A DNA stretch of 64,000 nt, taken from assembly GCA_036785325.1 (NCBI GenBank), contig JAXIVH010000006.1:7991984-8055983 (forward strand), in the 5' to 3' direction. This DNA is from Urophycis tenuis. Lineage: Eukaryota; Chordata; Actinopteri; Gadiformes; Phycidae. The translations under genes were made by a program, and so were the position numbers. Below, in pieces: positions 49,173-62,822 of this stretch (position 1 is its first letter; each line of letters begins with the position of its first letter). The notes under the pieces were generated by a model. It worked only from the letters and a program-made list of their open reading frames with translations. It had not been told where the DNA came from and searched no databases.

Positions 49173-51222
49173 TCACACCCAAACAGTTGTGGTGTCTGGG
49201 GGTTTCTCCTGCAGTGGAGAGGAACATATGTAACATGAATCACGACCACACACACCGAGCGCAGCAGCAGATGAGATCTGACGATGAAAGGTACGAGGTC
49301 ATGTTACTGAGCCATACCTTCAGGTGCTGAATGTAGACCACGGCATCATGGACCGTGACGAAGATGTGCTGTGGATTCATGTAGTTCATCAGGCCGCTGG
49401 AGGTGAGGATCTTTAGGACACTTTCTGGATGGAGATGGATGTATCAGTATATCAGTCTTCTATTCACATAACACTTTCAATATTACCGTTGCCATATTAC
49501 TGCCTTACCGTTGCAGTTTGCTAAGTATATGCAAACCCCAACTTTCTTGCAATCAATGCACATCTGGAAGAAAAAAAAAGGAAAAACAAACAATGAATAC
49601 CAAGTGTGTGCATGGATCTGGCAATGGGAAGCTTTAAACTGCTCAGGGCTTCACAGTGGAGACATACCTGTATAAATAGTCTGGCTCCTGCCACATCAAC
49701 AAATATCACACTGCTGCAATCCATTAGTACGGCCTGGACCTCCTTCCCAGCTGTGTCTGAAGGGGGAATAATCATTAAATACAATATCTCCATAATGGAT
49801 TGTCATTCTCAACGATGACTTCTCGCAATTCCTCCAATCTTACCAGATTTTAAAAGCTCATTATCTGATGAGAATGATGCATTTGCAACACCTCTCTCCT
49901 GGAAAATCAGAAGAAAGTGCATTGAATTATACTGAAACACTATTATTCTTAAATATGTATTAAAACAGAACTATGCAATGCAATATGGAATATAAGAATT
50001 GAAAGAACTGAAATACTATGATACCAGAGTACGTGATTTCACAAAACAAGTGAAATCATGATAAACAGTGATAAATAAGTAAGTACGTCTGTCTGTCTGT
50101 CTGTCTGTCTGATATCTGGAGACAAAAAGCATTAACTGGAGGCAAATAAATTAAGTGTCTTGCTGTGATGTTGAATGCCAGAAATAAAGTATTGTCTGAT
50201 TGACGTTCGAGTTATGTGAGTAAGGCTTGTAGTGACCACCTAATCAGTAATTGGGGAACTAGGAGGAACCAGCCTGTTTGATTGATCTTATCTCTCTCTT
50301 AGTGAATTAGCGAAGAGCATTATAGTATGACCAGAGACAATCCCATAAATAATATAACAAATGTGCAGTTAAGTTAATGCTTAATGCTTGAAGCACTTTA
50401 AATGAGATCAAGGTTAACATCACTTTATCCCACCCTGAAATTGCAGTTCTCCATATAGCCATATAGCCATTTGTTCTATCATCAATAACCATAGAGCTAT
50501 AGCAGAGGCAGTATTTTGCATACTACGTAACTACAAATGTCCCTGTTTGTTCCTGGGACAAATAAAGGGTTTTCGTCTATCATCTCTTCTGCAGCAAAGT
50601 CTCAAATAATCGGACCGTTTTTACTTTTGTTGATACTTTTGGGAGTCCAGCAATTCTAATGATACATGGTTAATGGTTCATGATTTAATGACATTAGGGT
50701 CTCTGAGCAGCTCTTCTCTACAGCTCAACACCGCCACCATCATTTGTGAAATCCAGACGCATGCCATTTGTATAAGTAATGTTTATTTGTGTCACAACTT
50801 TGACACAAATAAACATTGTGACACATGTGACACATAACATTGTGTCACACTTTCTGCGATAGCGATACCCATAATGTTAGCCAAACAACACCAGACCTGC
50901 AGTACAACCGTACAAGCCCTGATGGTGCTGGACCAGGCTCGGACAGCTGTAAGGGCCACACATACCACAGTGCTGATGGTGGTGTCTCTCTGGCGTTTCT
51001 CAAGGGCCTTCCTTGTTTTCTCCAGGCTGCGGATCCTCTCGGGCGTCAGGCCCAGCAGCCGGCTCACCTCCTCCTTGAAGAAGCTGCGGTTGCCGTAGTA
51101 AATTGGACCGTTGTAGGTGAGGATCTTCACCCCCGCCACCTCCCTGCACTGTGGAGGCAACAACATCCCCTTGTTGTTAGGTACCTGGAATAACGTGGTC
51201 ATCTGTGGTAACTGTTAAGAAC

Positions 51223-51281
<59 letters not shown>

Positions 51282-54200
51282 TTGGGTGTACCTTGCTGTG
51301 GTTTTGCATAGGTCTGTAGATCTCTGTGTTGCTGGCCTGGCCCAGCACCGAACACCCAGCTCTGTGAAACCACAGTGAATTATAGTATGAAAGGACAACC
51401 TTGGGATGTTCCAACCTGGACCCTATTTTCTGATCCTTTTTGGTCTAAGAGACTAATGAAGACAACAATGTTTGAAATCGGGCCAGTATTGAGCAAGAAC
51501 AATGAAGTGTTCTTGCTCAAAATCTGCAGAAATGGGCCACAATGTCAACTTTTGGGGCACGCCCTTGATGTACATCCTCCAAAAGTGCTTGTTTTTGCCA
51601 CTGGGATTGGTTTTGAAAAATACAAGGTCCTTAATCCAAAGCTGAGGAGCACACTTGTTAATTACCAACGGAGAATGTTAGTTCGCAGTATATCCCGAGT
51701 TGTGCTCCAACATGGAGAACTACGAACCTCTGTGTGCGGCAGATCACTGTCATCATAGAGAAGACCACACCAATGGCCAGACCCAGGTCCACATTGAGGA
51801 CCACCACTGACAGCCAGGTGACCACCCACACCATCTGAGACAGAGGGGTGGATGCATGCTTGGTTCAGCGTACTACACACTATGACATTTGAGAATATCT
51901 TCTTCTAATTGGTTAGGTGTGTTCATTACTATCCACCTATCTATCTAAAAGCACTGCATCCATCCATCCATCCATCCATTTATCTAGCTATCTATATTCC
52001 GAGTAATGAGTGGCTTTACAAAGTCCATCCTGCTGACTCTCCACAGGCCTGGCAGGTCTTGGAACTGCAGGAACATCTGTCTGAGGCTTGTCACGTTGAT
52101 GCACGCCAGAACTGCCTGGAAAGGGCATTAGAGATGAATTAGACAAGTGTTAGTCTGACTTATAGTTGAATTAAACACAGGTTAGCCTTGAGTTAAAGTT
52201 GAGTTAGATATGAGTAAGACTCAGTTAGTCTGAGTTAGAATTTAGTTAGACTGGAGTTGGTCCAAGTTAGACTTAATAAGATATGAGTTAGACTTAGTGA
52301 GTTATTGGGTAACTTTACCAGTTAATGCTAATAAAGGAAACACACATGCATGCCTCATGAAACACACACCTTGGGCAGGAAGTAGAACAGAGGACCAATC
52401 AGGAGCAGCACAACCAGAACCACCAGGCTGGTAAACAAGCCAGAGAGCTGCATGGGACCAAACATGTGATTATTATGTGGTGCCCAGGCGCTTTAGATGG
52501 AAATATTACAGTATCCTTATATCAAGGAGGTAGATGATATTTTAAATTATGGTCACCAAGATGTAGGTTTTAACATGATTAAAACAATGCATGTTTTTTA
52601 TTCACATTATGCAGAATTATTATAAATAACCATGTTCTGTCATTTTTAAGTTGTCAACAAGTTTTTAACATGTGCAAAAGTGGTTTTTATAGTGTTATGG
52701 CTCTCACTTCAGTCAATACTTAACATTGGTGTTGTTCATCATCATCATTTAATCGCAGTGTTTTTAATGAGTACTTCTGAATGTTGTACACTGAGCTACG
52801 ATCAAGCCCTCTTTTGAATGATGAGGTTGTATTATTCTGTGCATGGGTGACAAACCACACTGAGTAGAGCACCTGTGTGAATCCTCCAGAACTTTCCAGT
52901 ATGTTGGTGGTGGCCAGAGTGGCTGAGCTTGGGAAACATGCAAAGAGGGAAGACACGGTGTTGGAGATACCATGGGCCAGCAGCTCCTGAAGGACACATA
53001 CAACGTACAACATGTCAGCTTCAATACCATGGACCAAGAACCAAGATGGTTACCAGGGCCCAGAGAACATACATGTGACTGCTTGTGGGACATAAATGGT
53101 TAAGCCTCCAAATGAATAGGATACTACATGACTTGAGGACTTGACTTGACTACATGAAAAAGGCAATACACACTCTTGACTAAATGGAAAACATCTCATA
53201 GATGTTTTCAAGATTGTACTCTTCCATCTCTTCATGCAGAACAGAGATCCCAAACAAGTTGCTGCCATTTCTGTTTTGCTCTGAAAATAGATTTTACTTT
53301 ACATTATACTTCACAAGTAATCGAAGAAAATGAATGTCAATGTGAGATTGATCACAATTGAGTCAAACTTTGATGCAAGCCCTGAGCTATTTGGACGTTT
53401 CTCAGTGAAATTATTTTTCACTGAGAAAGGTTGTTGTACATAATGTGTACAACCAAGCATCTCCTAAAGACCAAAGCTTGCACACAAGAATGTATCATCA
53501 ACTGGTTTATGAGACAGCATAAGAATTCACTGCATTGTTTTGAAACATCTGTTCATTATGAAGGCAAGAGAGTACAGGATGTGAGCTTGACTCAATCATG
53601 TCCAAATGATTGCTTTTGCTTTTTTGTGAAATGCATTGTTGTTTCTTAAAGACATGAACTTACTACAATGTTATATTGTTAACATAAAAGCTAATGCTAA
53701 GATAAAAGATAATCATGATGGAAAAAGAAAAGAAACAACTAAACAATAACCAAAGGATGGAGTACTTGGTTGGGGTGTATAGAGTATGAATGTTTACAAC
53801 AATGAACAGAGGCTGTTACCTGGTTGGGGTGTATAGAGTACGCATGTTTGTCAGCGTATATCATCGCCAGGGAGACGGACACAGCGTAGCCAACAAACGT
53901 TATGGCTACCGTGTCGCCAGCAATGTCAGGAAATGTGTGTAAGGCCGGCATCTGAGGGCTTGGGAAGCTAAGGGTGGTGGGTAGGGGGTTAGGGTTAGAG
54001 GGTAAAATACAAACGGTCAAGCCACTGGAACGCCACACCAAATAATTTGCCACATGAATGGAACGTTACCCTGCAGGTATATGGCCGACAATCTGGACAT
54101 CACACATGGAGTCCAGCGAGAGAGCATAAGCCACTCCGGTGGCTATGATCACCTGGAATATAAAAATACATATATATATATTTATGTGTAACTATAAAGA

Positions 54201-57200
54201 ACTCAACATATTCAACATGCTACAACCGGAACCAGAACTGAGAATATAGAAACACTACTCAGCACAGTAGGAGCAGTGCTGACTGACCGTGAGGATCTCC
54301 ACAGGGATGGGTGTCCGTAAGCGTGTCTTGTATCGCGTGTTGATCTCCTTGACCGGGACCAGGATGGCCAGACACACCAGGGAGATCAGCAGCTCAGCCA
54401 TGTTGGTCTGGGGCAGGTTCTCCATCACAGACGCTAGGGTCTGAAGAACCACAAACGACACAACCCTCATGCAGCAGACACCTGGGTGGCTTTAATGGGC
54501 TCCTGCGACACCGTGACACGGCGAGATGTTGTGGGGAACGTGTTTCTTACAGAGTCTGAAGGTTTGTTGCATGCAAAGCCGTGGGTGAACACTGACATGT
54601 CAAGTGCTTGTGAGTGTGCGTGGTGATGGCTGGTTTAGCCCATGTTCACTGATGAAGGCCCCGCAGGCGTGCAGCCTCACCAGCCCAGAGTCAAATCACC
54701 CTGACTGGGCTCAGGAGAAGCTGCTTGAACCAGCCGTCCACCACACACGCTCCACACCTCAGTGTAAGATATGTTTGACATCTTAAAAGCAGAAGTACAA
54801 GAGGCACAATTCCACTCATTTTGAGCTAGTGGTAATGTGTAAAAGGTGATGACGTTGGTTTGAGATAAGTTACTATGTCACCTAAGGAGATTAATGCACC
54901 TCATGAAAAGAAAAAAAAATGAAGTGGGAAAAATGACTGGATGGATGGATGATAGATGAAGGGATGGTGGTTCAGATGGATGGATGATAGATGAAGGGAT
55001 GGTGGTTCAGATGGATGGATGATAGATGAAGGGATGGTGGTTCAGATAGATGGATGATAGATGAATGGATGGATGGTGGTTCAGATGGATGGATGATAGA
55101 TGAAGGGATGGTGTTTCAGATAGATGGATGATAGATGAAGGGATGGTGTTTCAGATAGATGGATGATAGATGAAGGGATGGTGGTTCAGATAGATGGATG
55201 ATAGATGAAGGGATGGTGGTTCAGATGGATAGACGACAGAGGAGCGGTAGCACAAGAGCGCTGACCTTAAAGAGGGCAAAGTTCCCGGTGTGGCGCGCGA
55301 GCCGCAGGCCCAGCATGCTCTGCAGCTGCGACACGGTGACGTGGAAGGCTGCGGCGCTGGTGAACGCCTTGACGATGGGCTCCGACAGGTAGGTGGAGAG
55401 GAAGCCCAGCTGCAGCGCAAACATGCAGAGCTGCACCGCAGGATTGGTTAAAAAAAACACATACGATGATGAAACACACCGCAGGATTGGTTAAAAAAAA
55501 CACACACATGATGATGAAACACACCACAGGATCGGTTAAAAAAAACACACGTGATGATGAAACACACCGCAGGATTGGTTAAAAAACACACATGATGATG
55601 AAACAAACCGCAGTCTAAAGCCCAAGTTATGCTTAAGTTATGCTTCAACATTGACGCAACACTAGGGGGCTTACGGACCCATTACGTCCTTGCGGACCCC
55701 CCTTGCGTCCTCCGCAAGGGCCTGACGTGCACCTCCCAAAAATCCTAGACGTGCGTCGAGGCGACGCAACACCAACGCAGCGGCTTTGGCTGTGATTGGT
55801 CCGCTAACTACATCTGCTGGAGATCGCTTTTCCGGTTTCCACTCCTAAACACCGCCACGGTGTGATAAATGCTTCGACTGATTGGCAACAACATATACTG
55901 TATATATATAACTTTTGCCTTCATGTCTGTAAATGTTTTTTTTACTCGCTTGTAACCCGTATGTAATGACCAGAATGATCATTCCGGTCGCCCTCTACCG
56001 GTGTGGCATTGAATTGCATTACCACACATAAACCCCACGCAGAACCATCACGGTATCATGACTGCGTCCAAGCAACTGCGTGGCCATTGCGTGATCACTA
56101 CATAATAACTACGCGGGACCATAACGCTTTACTAAACCCGACCTGCTCGTTGATGTTCATTTGCATTAAAGTACCTTATAGTAAAATAGTACGATATAAA
56201 CGTAACACAATAAGTCACTTTGCATTATAGCACCTTTTGGTAAAATAGTAGTATATAGACATACACATGACTCAGTAACTCACTTTGCATTAAAGCACCG
56301 TATGGTAATATAAAGGCTGAAACATCACACAGTTAAGTCACTTTGCATTAAAGCGCCTCATAACAAACAGTAATAAATATAGGCCTCTGTCAAACAACTA
56401 TGGGGTTGATGGAGTTGAACACTCAAGTACAGGTCAAAATCACTTGAGGTGACACGTAATACATCCCATACGAATTGAACTGATGTGTGTGTGTGTGGAC
56501 AAGCCTATTGAGTTGGGTGTGGTCAGTGTTTCACCATGATTATCCCAGAGAGGAGGGCCACAGCTGAGGCCACGCCTATCCGCTGGGCCTCCATGTCCGC
56601 TGCCTCCGGGCTGCTGGCGTTGAACTGCAGGGGGGCGGGAACCAGCTGCTCCACCACTGAGCCGGTCATCAGACTCACCACAGCGAAGGTACCTGACACA
56701 GCACCGATATCATCAATGGAAGTGCCTCGCGTCCAGAGAGGATCCATACCAGTCTAATATTGATACGTGTTAGAATAGTTTTTATGTGGTGTTTTTGCTC
56801 AGATATATGTCATTATGAATGAGGATGTACATCAAACCCAGACAATTTTGGCTGGGTACTGCTCATAATAAACATGATAAAGAGTCAATAATTACTAACA
56901 ATATGCACAGAAAACACATACATTCCACGCAGTATATTCAAACATGCATAGCTGGATGTAAATAGGTGTGGGGGGTCCGAGGATGTGTTTTACCTGTGGA
57001 AACGTGACGGCCTGTGCCAAACAGCATGTACAGGACCACCGGGAAGAAGGACGTGTAGAGACCAAATATTGGCGCCACAGACGTTAGTAGAGCGAATGCC
57101 ATACCTGTGTTTGAATATTAAATTAATGGACATCGAATAATGAGTAAAACACATAGCATTTTATTTCACAAAATTTGTAGAAAACATGTAGGCCTATTAG

Positions 57201-57901
57201 ACTAATGTATAAGGGCTCTATATAAATGCCTACAAAACAAAGGTTGAGAAATAGAACAATTGAAATGTCTATATTCTATATTATATTTATATTCTATAAA
57301 TGTCTATATTCTAAAAGTATTCTGTATTTAATAACTAAATTATCTTATCGTATTTGAACATATAGGCCAATCAATAAGGCGTGTATTTTAAAATAAGTTG
57401 CAAATACATTAGCATTATTGAATGTTATTAATAAGTCAAATAAAATAAAATAAAAAAATAAAATAAAAAAAATATATATATATACACATATTTAATAGGC
57501 TATTAAACATAAAAAATATGTATTAAATCCACACCTTTTATAGCCTATTGGTTATAAATCGAAAACCAAGTTTGGTATAGTGTGCTGTTTGTAGCATCTC
57601 GGGCAAAGTTATTCTTCCGTTTCACCGTCTACTTACCCTGGGGTATGTGAAGAATACCCACTGTGAGTCCCGCTATGGTGTCTCCCAAAAGCCATTTCTT
57701 CAGCCTGTATCTCGGCAGCCAGTGGAAGATCGGAACGCGCTCACTCAACAGGTGAAGATACGCTCGCCGAGAACACCTGCATTTTTGAGCGAGCCTTTTC
57801 CGAAGTCGCAGACCGCCAGGCGCCGTGTCCTCTGTGCCATATGTTTGTTGAAAGCGGTCCTCCGTGTAAATATTTCTGTACACGGCCACTGAAGCAGTCA
57901 T
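49173..57901 (-). CDS. slc26a10: SLC26A10, SulP/SLC26 anion-transporter family member
   Basis: Eighteen minus-strand coding exons (5' to 3'): 57901-57637, 57104-56994, 56692-56535, 55430-55266, 54440-54288, 54152-54070, 53967-53820, 52986-52873, 52447-52370, 52115-52020, 51834-51728, 51361-51292, 51184-50966, 49898-49844, 49756-49668, 49563-49509, 49424-49318 and 49208-49173. All join in phase to 702 residues. N-terminus VYRNIYTEDRFQQTYG is the SLC26 motif. The membrane domain (about residues 70-490) includes HIPQGMAFALL, APIFGLYTSFFPVVLY, FGTGRHVSTGTFAVVSLMTG, LGFLSTYLSEPIVKAF, PVKEIN, SNTVSSLFACFPSSATLATT and AVLACINV. The STAS domain (about 505-690) includes VKILTYNGPIYYGN and AVLMDCSSVIFVDVAG. 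The wording of the membrane core matches mammalian SLC26A10, and the gene neighbours B4GALNT1 as in human. Family members exchange anions such as chloride, sulfate and bicarbonate; the substrate here is unknown. The C-terminus VWV resembles a class II PDZ ligand (inference). Confidence 0.94.
50070..50111 (+). repeat. (GTCT)n with LINE-tail-like flank
   Basis: AAGTAAGTACGTCTG plus GTCT repeats resembles the tail at 23836. It lies in an slc26a10 intron. Confidence 0.55.
50778..50817. repeat. Perfect 17-bp-arm hairpin
   Basis: The arms 50778-50794 (AATGTTTATTTGTGTCA) and 50801-50817 are exact reverse complements around a 6-base loop, in slc26a10 intron 13. Confidence 0.93.
51223..51281. repeat. 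(TG)n microsatellite in slc26a10 intron 12
   Basis: A pure TG array filling most of the short intron between coding exons 12 and 13. Confidence 0.96.
51440..51660 (+). repeat. Fragment related to the b4galnt1 intron 9 foldback
   Basis: TGTACATCCTCCAAAAGTGC then TTGTTTTTGCCAC matches the outer arm at 42246-42285 (TGTACGTCCTCGAAAAGTGG, TTGTTTTTGCC). It also carries a hairpin made of TTGAGCAAGAACA and TGTTCTTGCTCAA (about 51489-51519). It lies in slc26a10 intron 11. Confidence 0.7.
53767..53854. repeat. Tandem duplication of the slc26a10 exon 7 donor region
   Basis: TGGTTGGGGTGTATAGAGTA at 53767-53786 recurs at 53821... beside the true exon end, both followed by similar bases (TGAATGTTT and CGCATGTTT). 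On the minus strand both copies read YSIHPNQ. Confidence 0.85.
54938..55230. repeat. 35-bp minisatellite, about eight copies, slc26a10 intron 4
   Basis: The unit GATAGATGAAGGGATGGTGG + TTCAGATGGATGGAT repeats at 35-bp spacing (starts at 54951, 54986 and so on), ending about 35 bp from coding exon 4. Confidence 0.93.
55437..55615. repeat. 43-45-bp minisatellite at the slc26a10 exon 4 acceptor
   Basis: Four copies of CGCAGGATTGGTT + A run + CACAC + ATGATGATGAAACACAC, with GGATTGG at 55441, 55484, 55529 and 55572. The first copy lies immediately upstream (minus strand) of the acceptor of coding exon 4. Confidence 0.93.
55620..56130. mobile_element. Possible CpG-rich MITE, class uncertain
   Basis: A GC- and CpG-rich island-like stretch starts AAAGCCCAAGTTATGCTTAA and contains internal inverted GGACCCCCCTTGCG / CGCAAGG motifs, ACGCAACAC and TGCGTCGAGGCGACGCAAC. 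Composition and the opening motif resemble fish Harbinger-type MITEs. I could not define the right end. It lies in slc26a10 intron 3. Confidence 0.35.
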
Positions 57902-58924
57902 CTTGTGGCCCCCGACACGCTGTATTCTACGGTACAGTGATTCCTGTCGAGTATTAAAAGTGGATGTCTTTTGAATTCCATATATAGCGGACTCTGGCAC
58001 CGACAGCCATTGTGTTTTCCTGTCAGACGCTCCTTAGCCAATGACATGGCTCAAAATTTCACCTTTTTTTATCATTGTGTTGAACTGCTTTGGGAGGATT
58101 CACACATCTCTGGTCTGGAGACCCCCATAAAGGTGTGCTTGGCCAGTTGCTGTCGAGAGACCCTACACCCCTGGGTCCTACTGCTAGAAGGATTTGACTT
58201 GGATAATACAATTATAAATCAAGCACATTTAAAATATGTACACTTTCCTTATCTCTTCCTCATCATGACTCAACCATGCATTTCCATCTTAACCCCCCCC
58301 ATCTCAAAGTCTATTCCCGGACCAACCTCCTTTCCCCCTTTCCTCCTCCTCCACCTCCTCCTCCTCCTCCTCCTCCTCTTTTGTTCGTCCTGAGGAGCGC
58401 TACAAGGGAGGTACACACCGGGAGGTACAAGATACACAATGTCTGGCACTGTGTATAGCATCACCAGCAGATCAAGTTGTTGCGGAGGTTGGAGGTGTGT
58501 GATTACAAGGTGGTTCATATCCGCATGCGAAGGCTAGCAGCGGGTAATGGGGCCCTGGTGCTTAAACGGTGTAGCCATAAGGAACTATATTCATCCTGTG
58601 AAATCCAATCACACTGGATGGCAGTTTGGTTCAGGGATCAAACCCCCTGCTTGACTTCTTCTGATCAGAGACATAGCAGGTCTCATCAGGGCTCGCTGCA
58701 CAGTGACCATCCAGCAGGAGACACGGTCGTGTGTTGGTTGGGCTAACCTGATATCATTGGTCATTAGGATGGGACTGCAGGTTTTCAAAGGCCTGAGTCT
58801 GTAAGAAGAAGATATTGGCTGATTGCCGGTTGTGTTTACAATTACACGGACACACTGCCTCCTCAGCTGCCTGAACTTTAATCGACACAATTAATTGGAA
58901 ATGTTACGCCAAACTGAAATCACA

Positions 58925-59027
58925 TAAGACACACACTCTCTCACACATACACACACGCACATACACACAGACACACACACACGCACAGAAACACAGACAC
59001 ACACGCACGCTGGCACGCACACACGCA

Positions 59028-59090
<63 letters not shown>

Positions 59091-59098
59091 AGACACAC
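58925..59098. repeat. (AC)n microsatellite with GC and GAC interruptions
   Basis: An imperfect AC/GCAC tract leads to about 60 bp of pure AC at 59029-59084. Confidence 0.95.
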
Positions 59099-59571
59099 AC
59101 ATATCAATCCATCTTCGAATGAACCCCTAAAGAAACTCAAACGTGATTAAGTGAAACAGTTACCAAACATTGAAAATCTATTCTAATATTCAGCAGATGC
59201 TTTTAACCAAAGTAACTTACAGTGACTTGTTCCAAAAAAAAGAATAAGTCTGACTTTAACAGACTTTAACTGAGTTTAACAGTGTCACCTGCCAAAGAGA
59301 TGTTTGGGCAGCAGCACTCCCAAAGAGCCATTGTTGGGTCAAAACTTCTACACAATCGGCAAATTACAAAGTAGGCCTACTCTTCCCTAAACAATAGCAT
59401 AACCAAAATGCGATTCAACTTGATTTAATCCATATTAAATTGATTTAGAAAACACTGAATATAATACATCTTAAACAGATTTTACACGTGTACATTGGTG
59501 GAAACAATTTTAGATTTATTTATTTTTTCACACCACAAAAATCGCCTACAAAACATGTACACAAGTAGGCC

Positions 59572-59646
59572 TAGGTTGTTGAAACCAGACCTAACCCGGA
59601 GATTTATCCGGATGGTCTCTGGGCTAGGTCTGATCTCAACAACGTG
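59572..59646. repeat. Short imperfect inverted repeat
   Basis: GTTGTTGAAACCAGACCTAA at the left and TAGGTCTGATCTCAACAAC at the right, separated by about 30 bp, form a stem of some 22 bp with a few mismatches. Confidence 0.75.
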
Positions 59647-61816
59647 CTTTCCACATTCTGTGTCGCTACATAGATCAGCCTGGCCAAGCCTCGCACGTCG
59701 GTTTCACGTCAGCGGGAGTACTTGCCTTGACAGACAAACTCCTTCAGCCAATCAACGTCACAAAACGCCTTCACGGCGTGCCAGTGCCATCTCTGCTTCA
59801 CGGTACTGTGTTCAGGGGACACGCGGGGAAAAGGAGAGCGACGAAAACGTTCATAGGCTTGTTCTTCTTTAAAAGTTGTTGTTGCGTCTGTTTGTGAGAT
59901 AACCGATCCTATGGCTGCATTTCCTCGACTAATGTTAACGTTACCGCTTGTTGCATCGGGAATCAACAAAATACGGGCGGAGGCTTTGTCATCGACTTTG
60001 ACGCAGTCCCCGATTGGCCCGTTTACGTCGTCAACGACCTTCGTTCCTGATTAACTCCATTCATGTATTGCTAAACAAAATGTGAGGTCACGTGACCAGG
60101 ATGGTCTCCAGGCTCATGTAGAGCGTAATATTGATTTGTGAACTCTGAATTGATGCCATTAATGAATTCTCCGCGCTCACTCTGAGAGCTGGGGCTATTC
60201 ACAGATGGTCCGTTATCCGTGTGTTGGTGAGATTTGAGAGTGAATCAATCTGTGTTGCGCAAGCTCTTCAATGAAATAAGATTTTACCCTTTTAAATCTA
60301 TGTAGGCCTACGGGAAACACTGCATTAGCCTGTTTTTGCATGCTTCCCCAGAAATAGGAGATTACGCACAATTGTAAGGGACCGTTACTGTGAATAAAAC
60401 TACCTATTTCTATGGATTTTACCATTGTTGGGAACAACTGGGAACACACACAACTTAACAAAGCCGGTATAGGCCTATACCAGGTCTAGTCGTTTTTAGA
60501 TTGCAGATATGAAACACATGATGATGACAATCTCAAGAGAAGTTAAAACAGACTCAACTACAAAACAAAGTAACAATGGGCATAATTTGTATTTGCGTAA
60601 GAGTTGTGAATGACGTAGGCCCACTCCCATGTCGGGTGGCATCGGGCTACGTGGTAAAGCTCATGTAGTTCCTTCAAAATTCCCCAAGTCGTGCCAATAA
60701 CAGCGTAAGCATAATTATTTTTTGACATTCTAGCCATTATGTCTGTGCTATTTAAAGAGGGTTTCAAATTCCTTAAAAAACGAATCATTGGCTGACCAGC
60801 AAACAGTAACACCAACTTTCCTGCACTTCGGGTAGGCCTACGTAACGCGTTCGCATTGCAGTGACCTCGTGTGGAGAAAGAATTGATTACAATAATAAGT
60901 GTGTCATTCCGGTCATTCCACACTTGGCGTCTCAATTTGGATCTGCTTTTTTTCAAAAAATATAAATTAATTATAATAATGGCGCTGATCCCAATGCTTT
61001 TAAGTGATAATCAGCGGATGCTACACGAAGGCCTCCGGTGAGGTTATTCCGCCTGTGTCTCCCGACGTGCGGTTGGAGCCATGTCTGCAGTTAAAACAAT
61101 GACAACATCTCCTCTCTCGCGTCCAAACAATTGGATCTCCCCCAAGGTGCGAGGGGGGATTCTGATTCACTCAGGCATGGACTTCATTAAAACGCAAACA
61201 CAAAACAAAATAGAAATACTGGCAATTCAAGTGATGTTTTTGTTACGGGTTCAAACATTCTTGGAATCCATTGACCTCCAGTAGACTGGCGACGCTGCAG
61301 ATGCAGACGCGGAGAGGTATGGAGTCGGCGTGATGGCGCGGCGTGTGTGTCTGGGGGCTGTTTAAACAAGATATTCATCTTTGGTGAAATTGAAACAATG
61401 CGTTGAGTGGAAGAGGATATGGAGACCTTAACCCCCACCACCATCACCACCACCACCGCAAAGCAAGACATGGGCCGTTTCTCCAACGGCACAGACAAGT
61501 CTTGTAGCCTACAGACGCAGACAATGACAGTCCGCATTCCAGGCTGACACTTCACGCTCACAAATCATAAAATATGCAATCGACCAATCACAACAAACAT
61601 TCAGATGGTGCGGTATGTTTTCTCTGTAAGTCCTGCAAAAATACTTTCATGTGAACAATGCAGCACTTGTGTGTATGAGTTCAGGTTGTAGGTGCAATGA
61701 GACATGCATGATCCTAATATAAGGAAAATAATAATGAAATATGCATTTCAATGATGCCATGCATTCCCAAGCCTTTTCTTTCAGTGACAAGAAATGACAA
61801 TGAAATACTTTAACAA

Positions 61817-61915
61817 AAAGCGACGCACAAAAGGACATTTGTCAGAAGAAGGTGAAACACTCCATTGCTGCTAATTCAGTAAGCAAGTCACCAGAACACG
61901 TTTCAAGCAATTAGT
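61817..61915 (-). repeat. Dispersed repeat, partial copy 5
   Basis: AAAAAGCGACGC, GGACATTTGTCAGAAGAAGG and TGAAACACTCCATTGCTGCT match the minus-strand form at 23443-23615. Confidence 0.65.
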
Positions 61916-62005
61916 GAACAAGTTAGTCTTAAGGTTGTTGTTCCAACAACTTTAATATCAGCACTACAAATATTACAACACCCATCTCGCTCACACTGCA
62001 TCGAT

Positions 62006-62105
<100 letters not shown>

Positions 62106-62822
62106 CAATCCTCTGGTTCAAGGAGAGGCTCCACTGGATTTTTTAGTGGACTAAAGTTCCTCCAATTGTTGCTTATCTCCCCTATGAGATGCTTGTTCTG
62201 ACCCCCCGTGTCCTTTTCTAGGAGGCTGGTGGCGGCCCACCTCGGCTTGTGTCTCTCTGTCTTTCCTACCTCTCCCTTCCTCTCTCCTACCTCTCCCTTC
62301 CCGTTCCGCTGGCTGTCTTCACCCTGTGCCTGCCCCTCCTGCTCTTCGCTTTCCACATCATAATTCATGGATCCATATATCATGTCACTGCTTTCATTTG
62401 ATAGGTACCACTAGAGACATGCGTTGAAGAGATTCACATTTTTATTTCAATGGTTTTACAACGGTTCGGACTATGTGTATTATTGAAGATGCAATGATGC
62501 TGCTAATTGCTGTATATATACTGTTTATATACTGTATATATATGAGACAATATAAGTATAAGATCTAATAACCTCTTGTCAAAATTCTGTAAGCAATTTC
62601 TCTCCCTATGTCTATTTTTCTCACTGATACTTCATTTATCTAACCTGGAGCTCCTCACAACCTTTGCAATGTTTGTTTTTCATTTTGCTATTTCATATTT
62701 CATAATAAGCAATGATGATAGCTATTTGCGATGAACACTGACAGATGACATTAAGCAGCAGGTATGGGTTATGGATATGGAGATGGACATGAAGGTTTGA
62801 AACCCAGTGTCTTTGGCTGGCT

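Noticed and set aside
54938..55615. CRISPR-like array of regularly spaced repeats
   Set aside because: Units are contiguous with no unique spacers, and the genome is eukaryotic; these are ordinary minisatellites.
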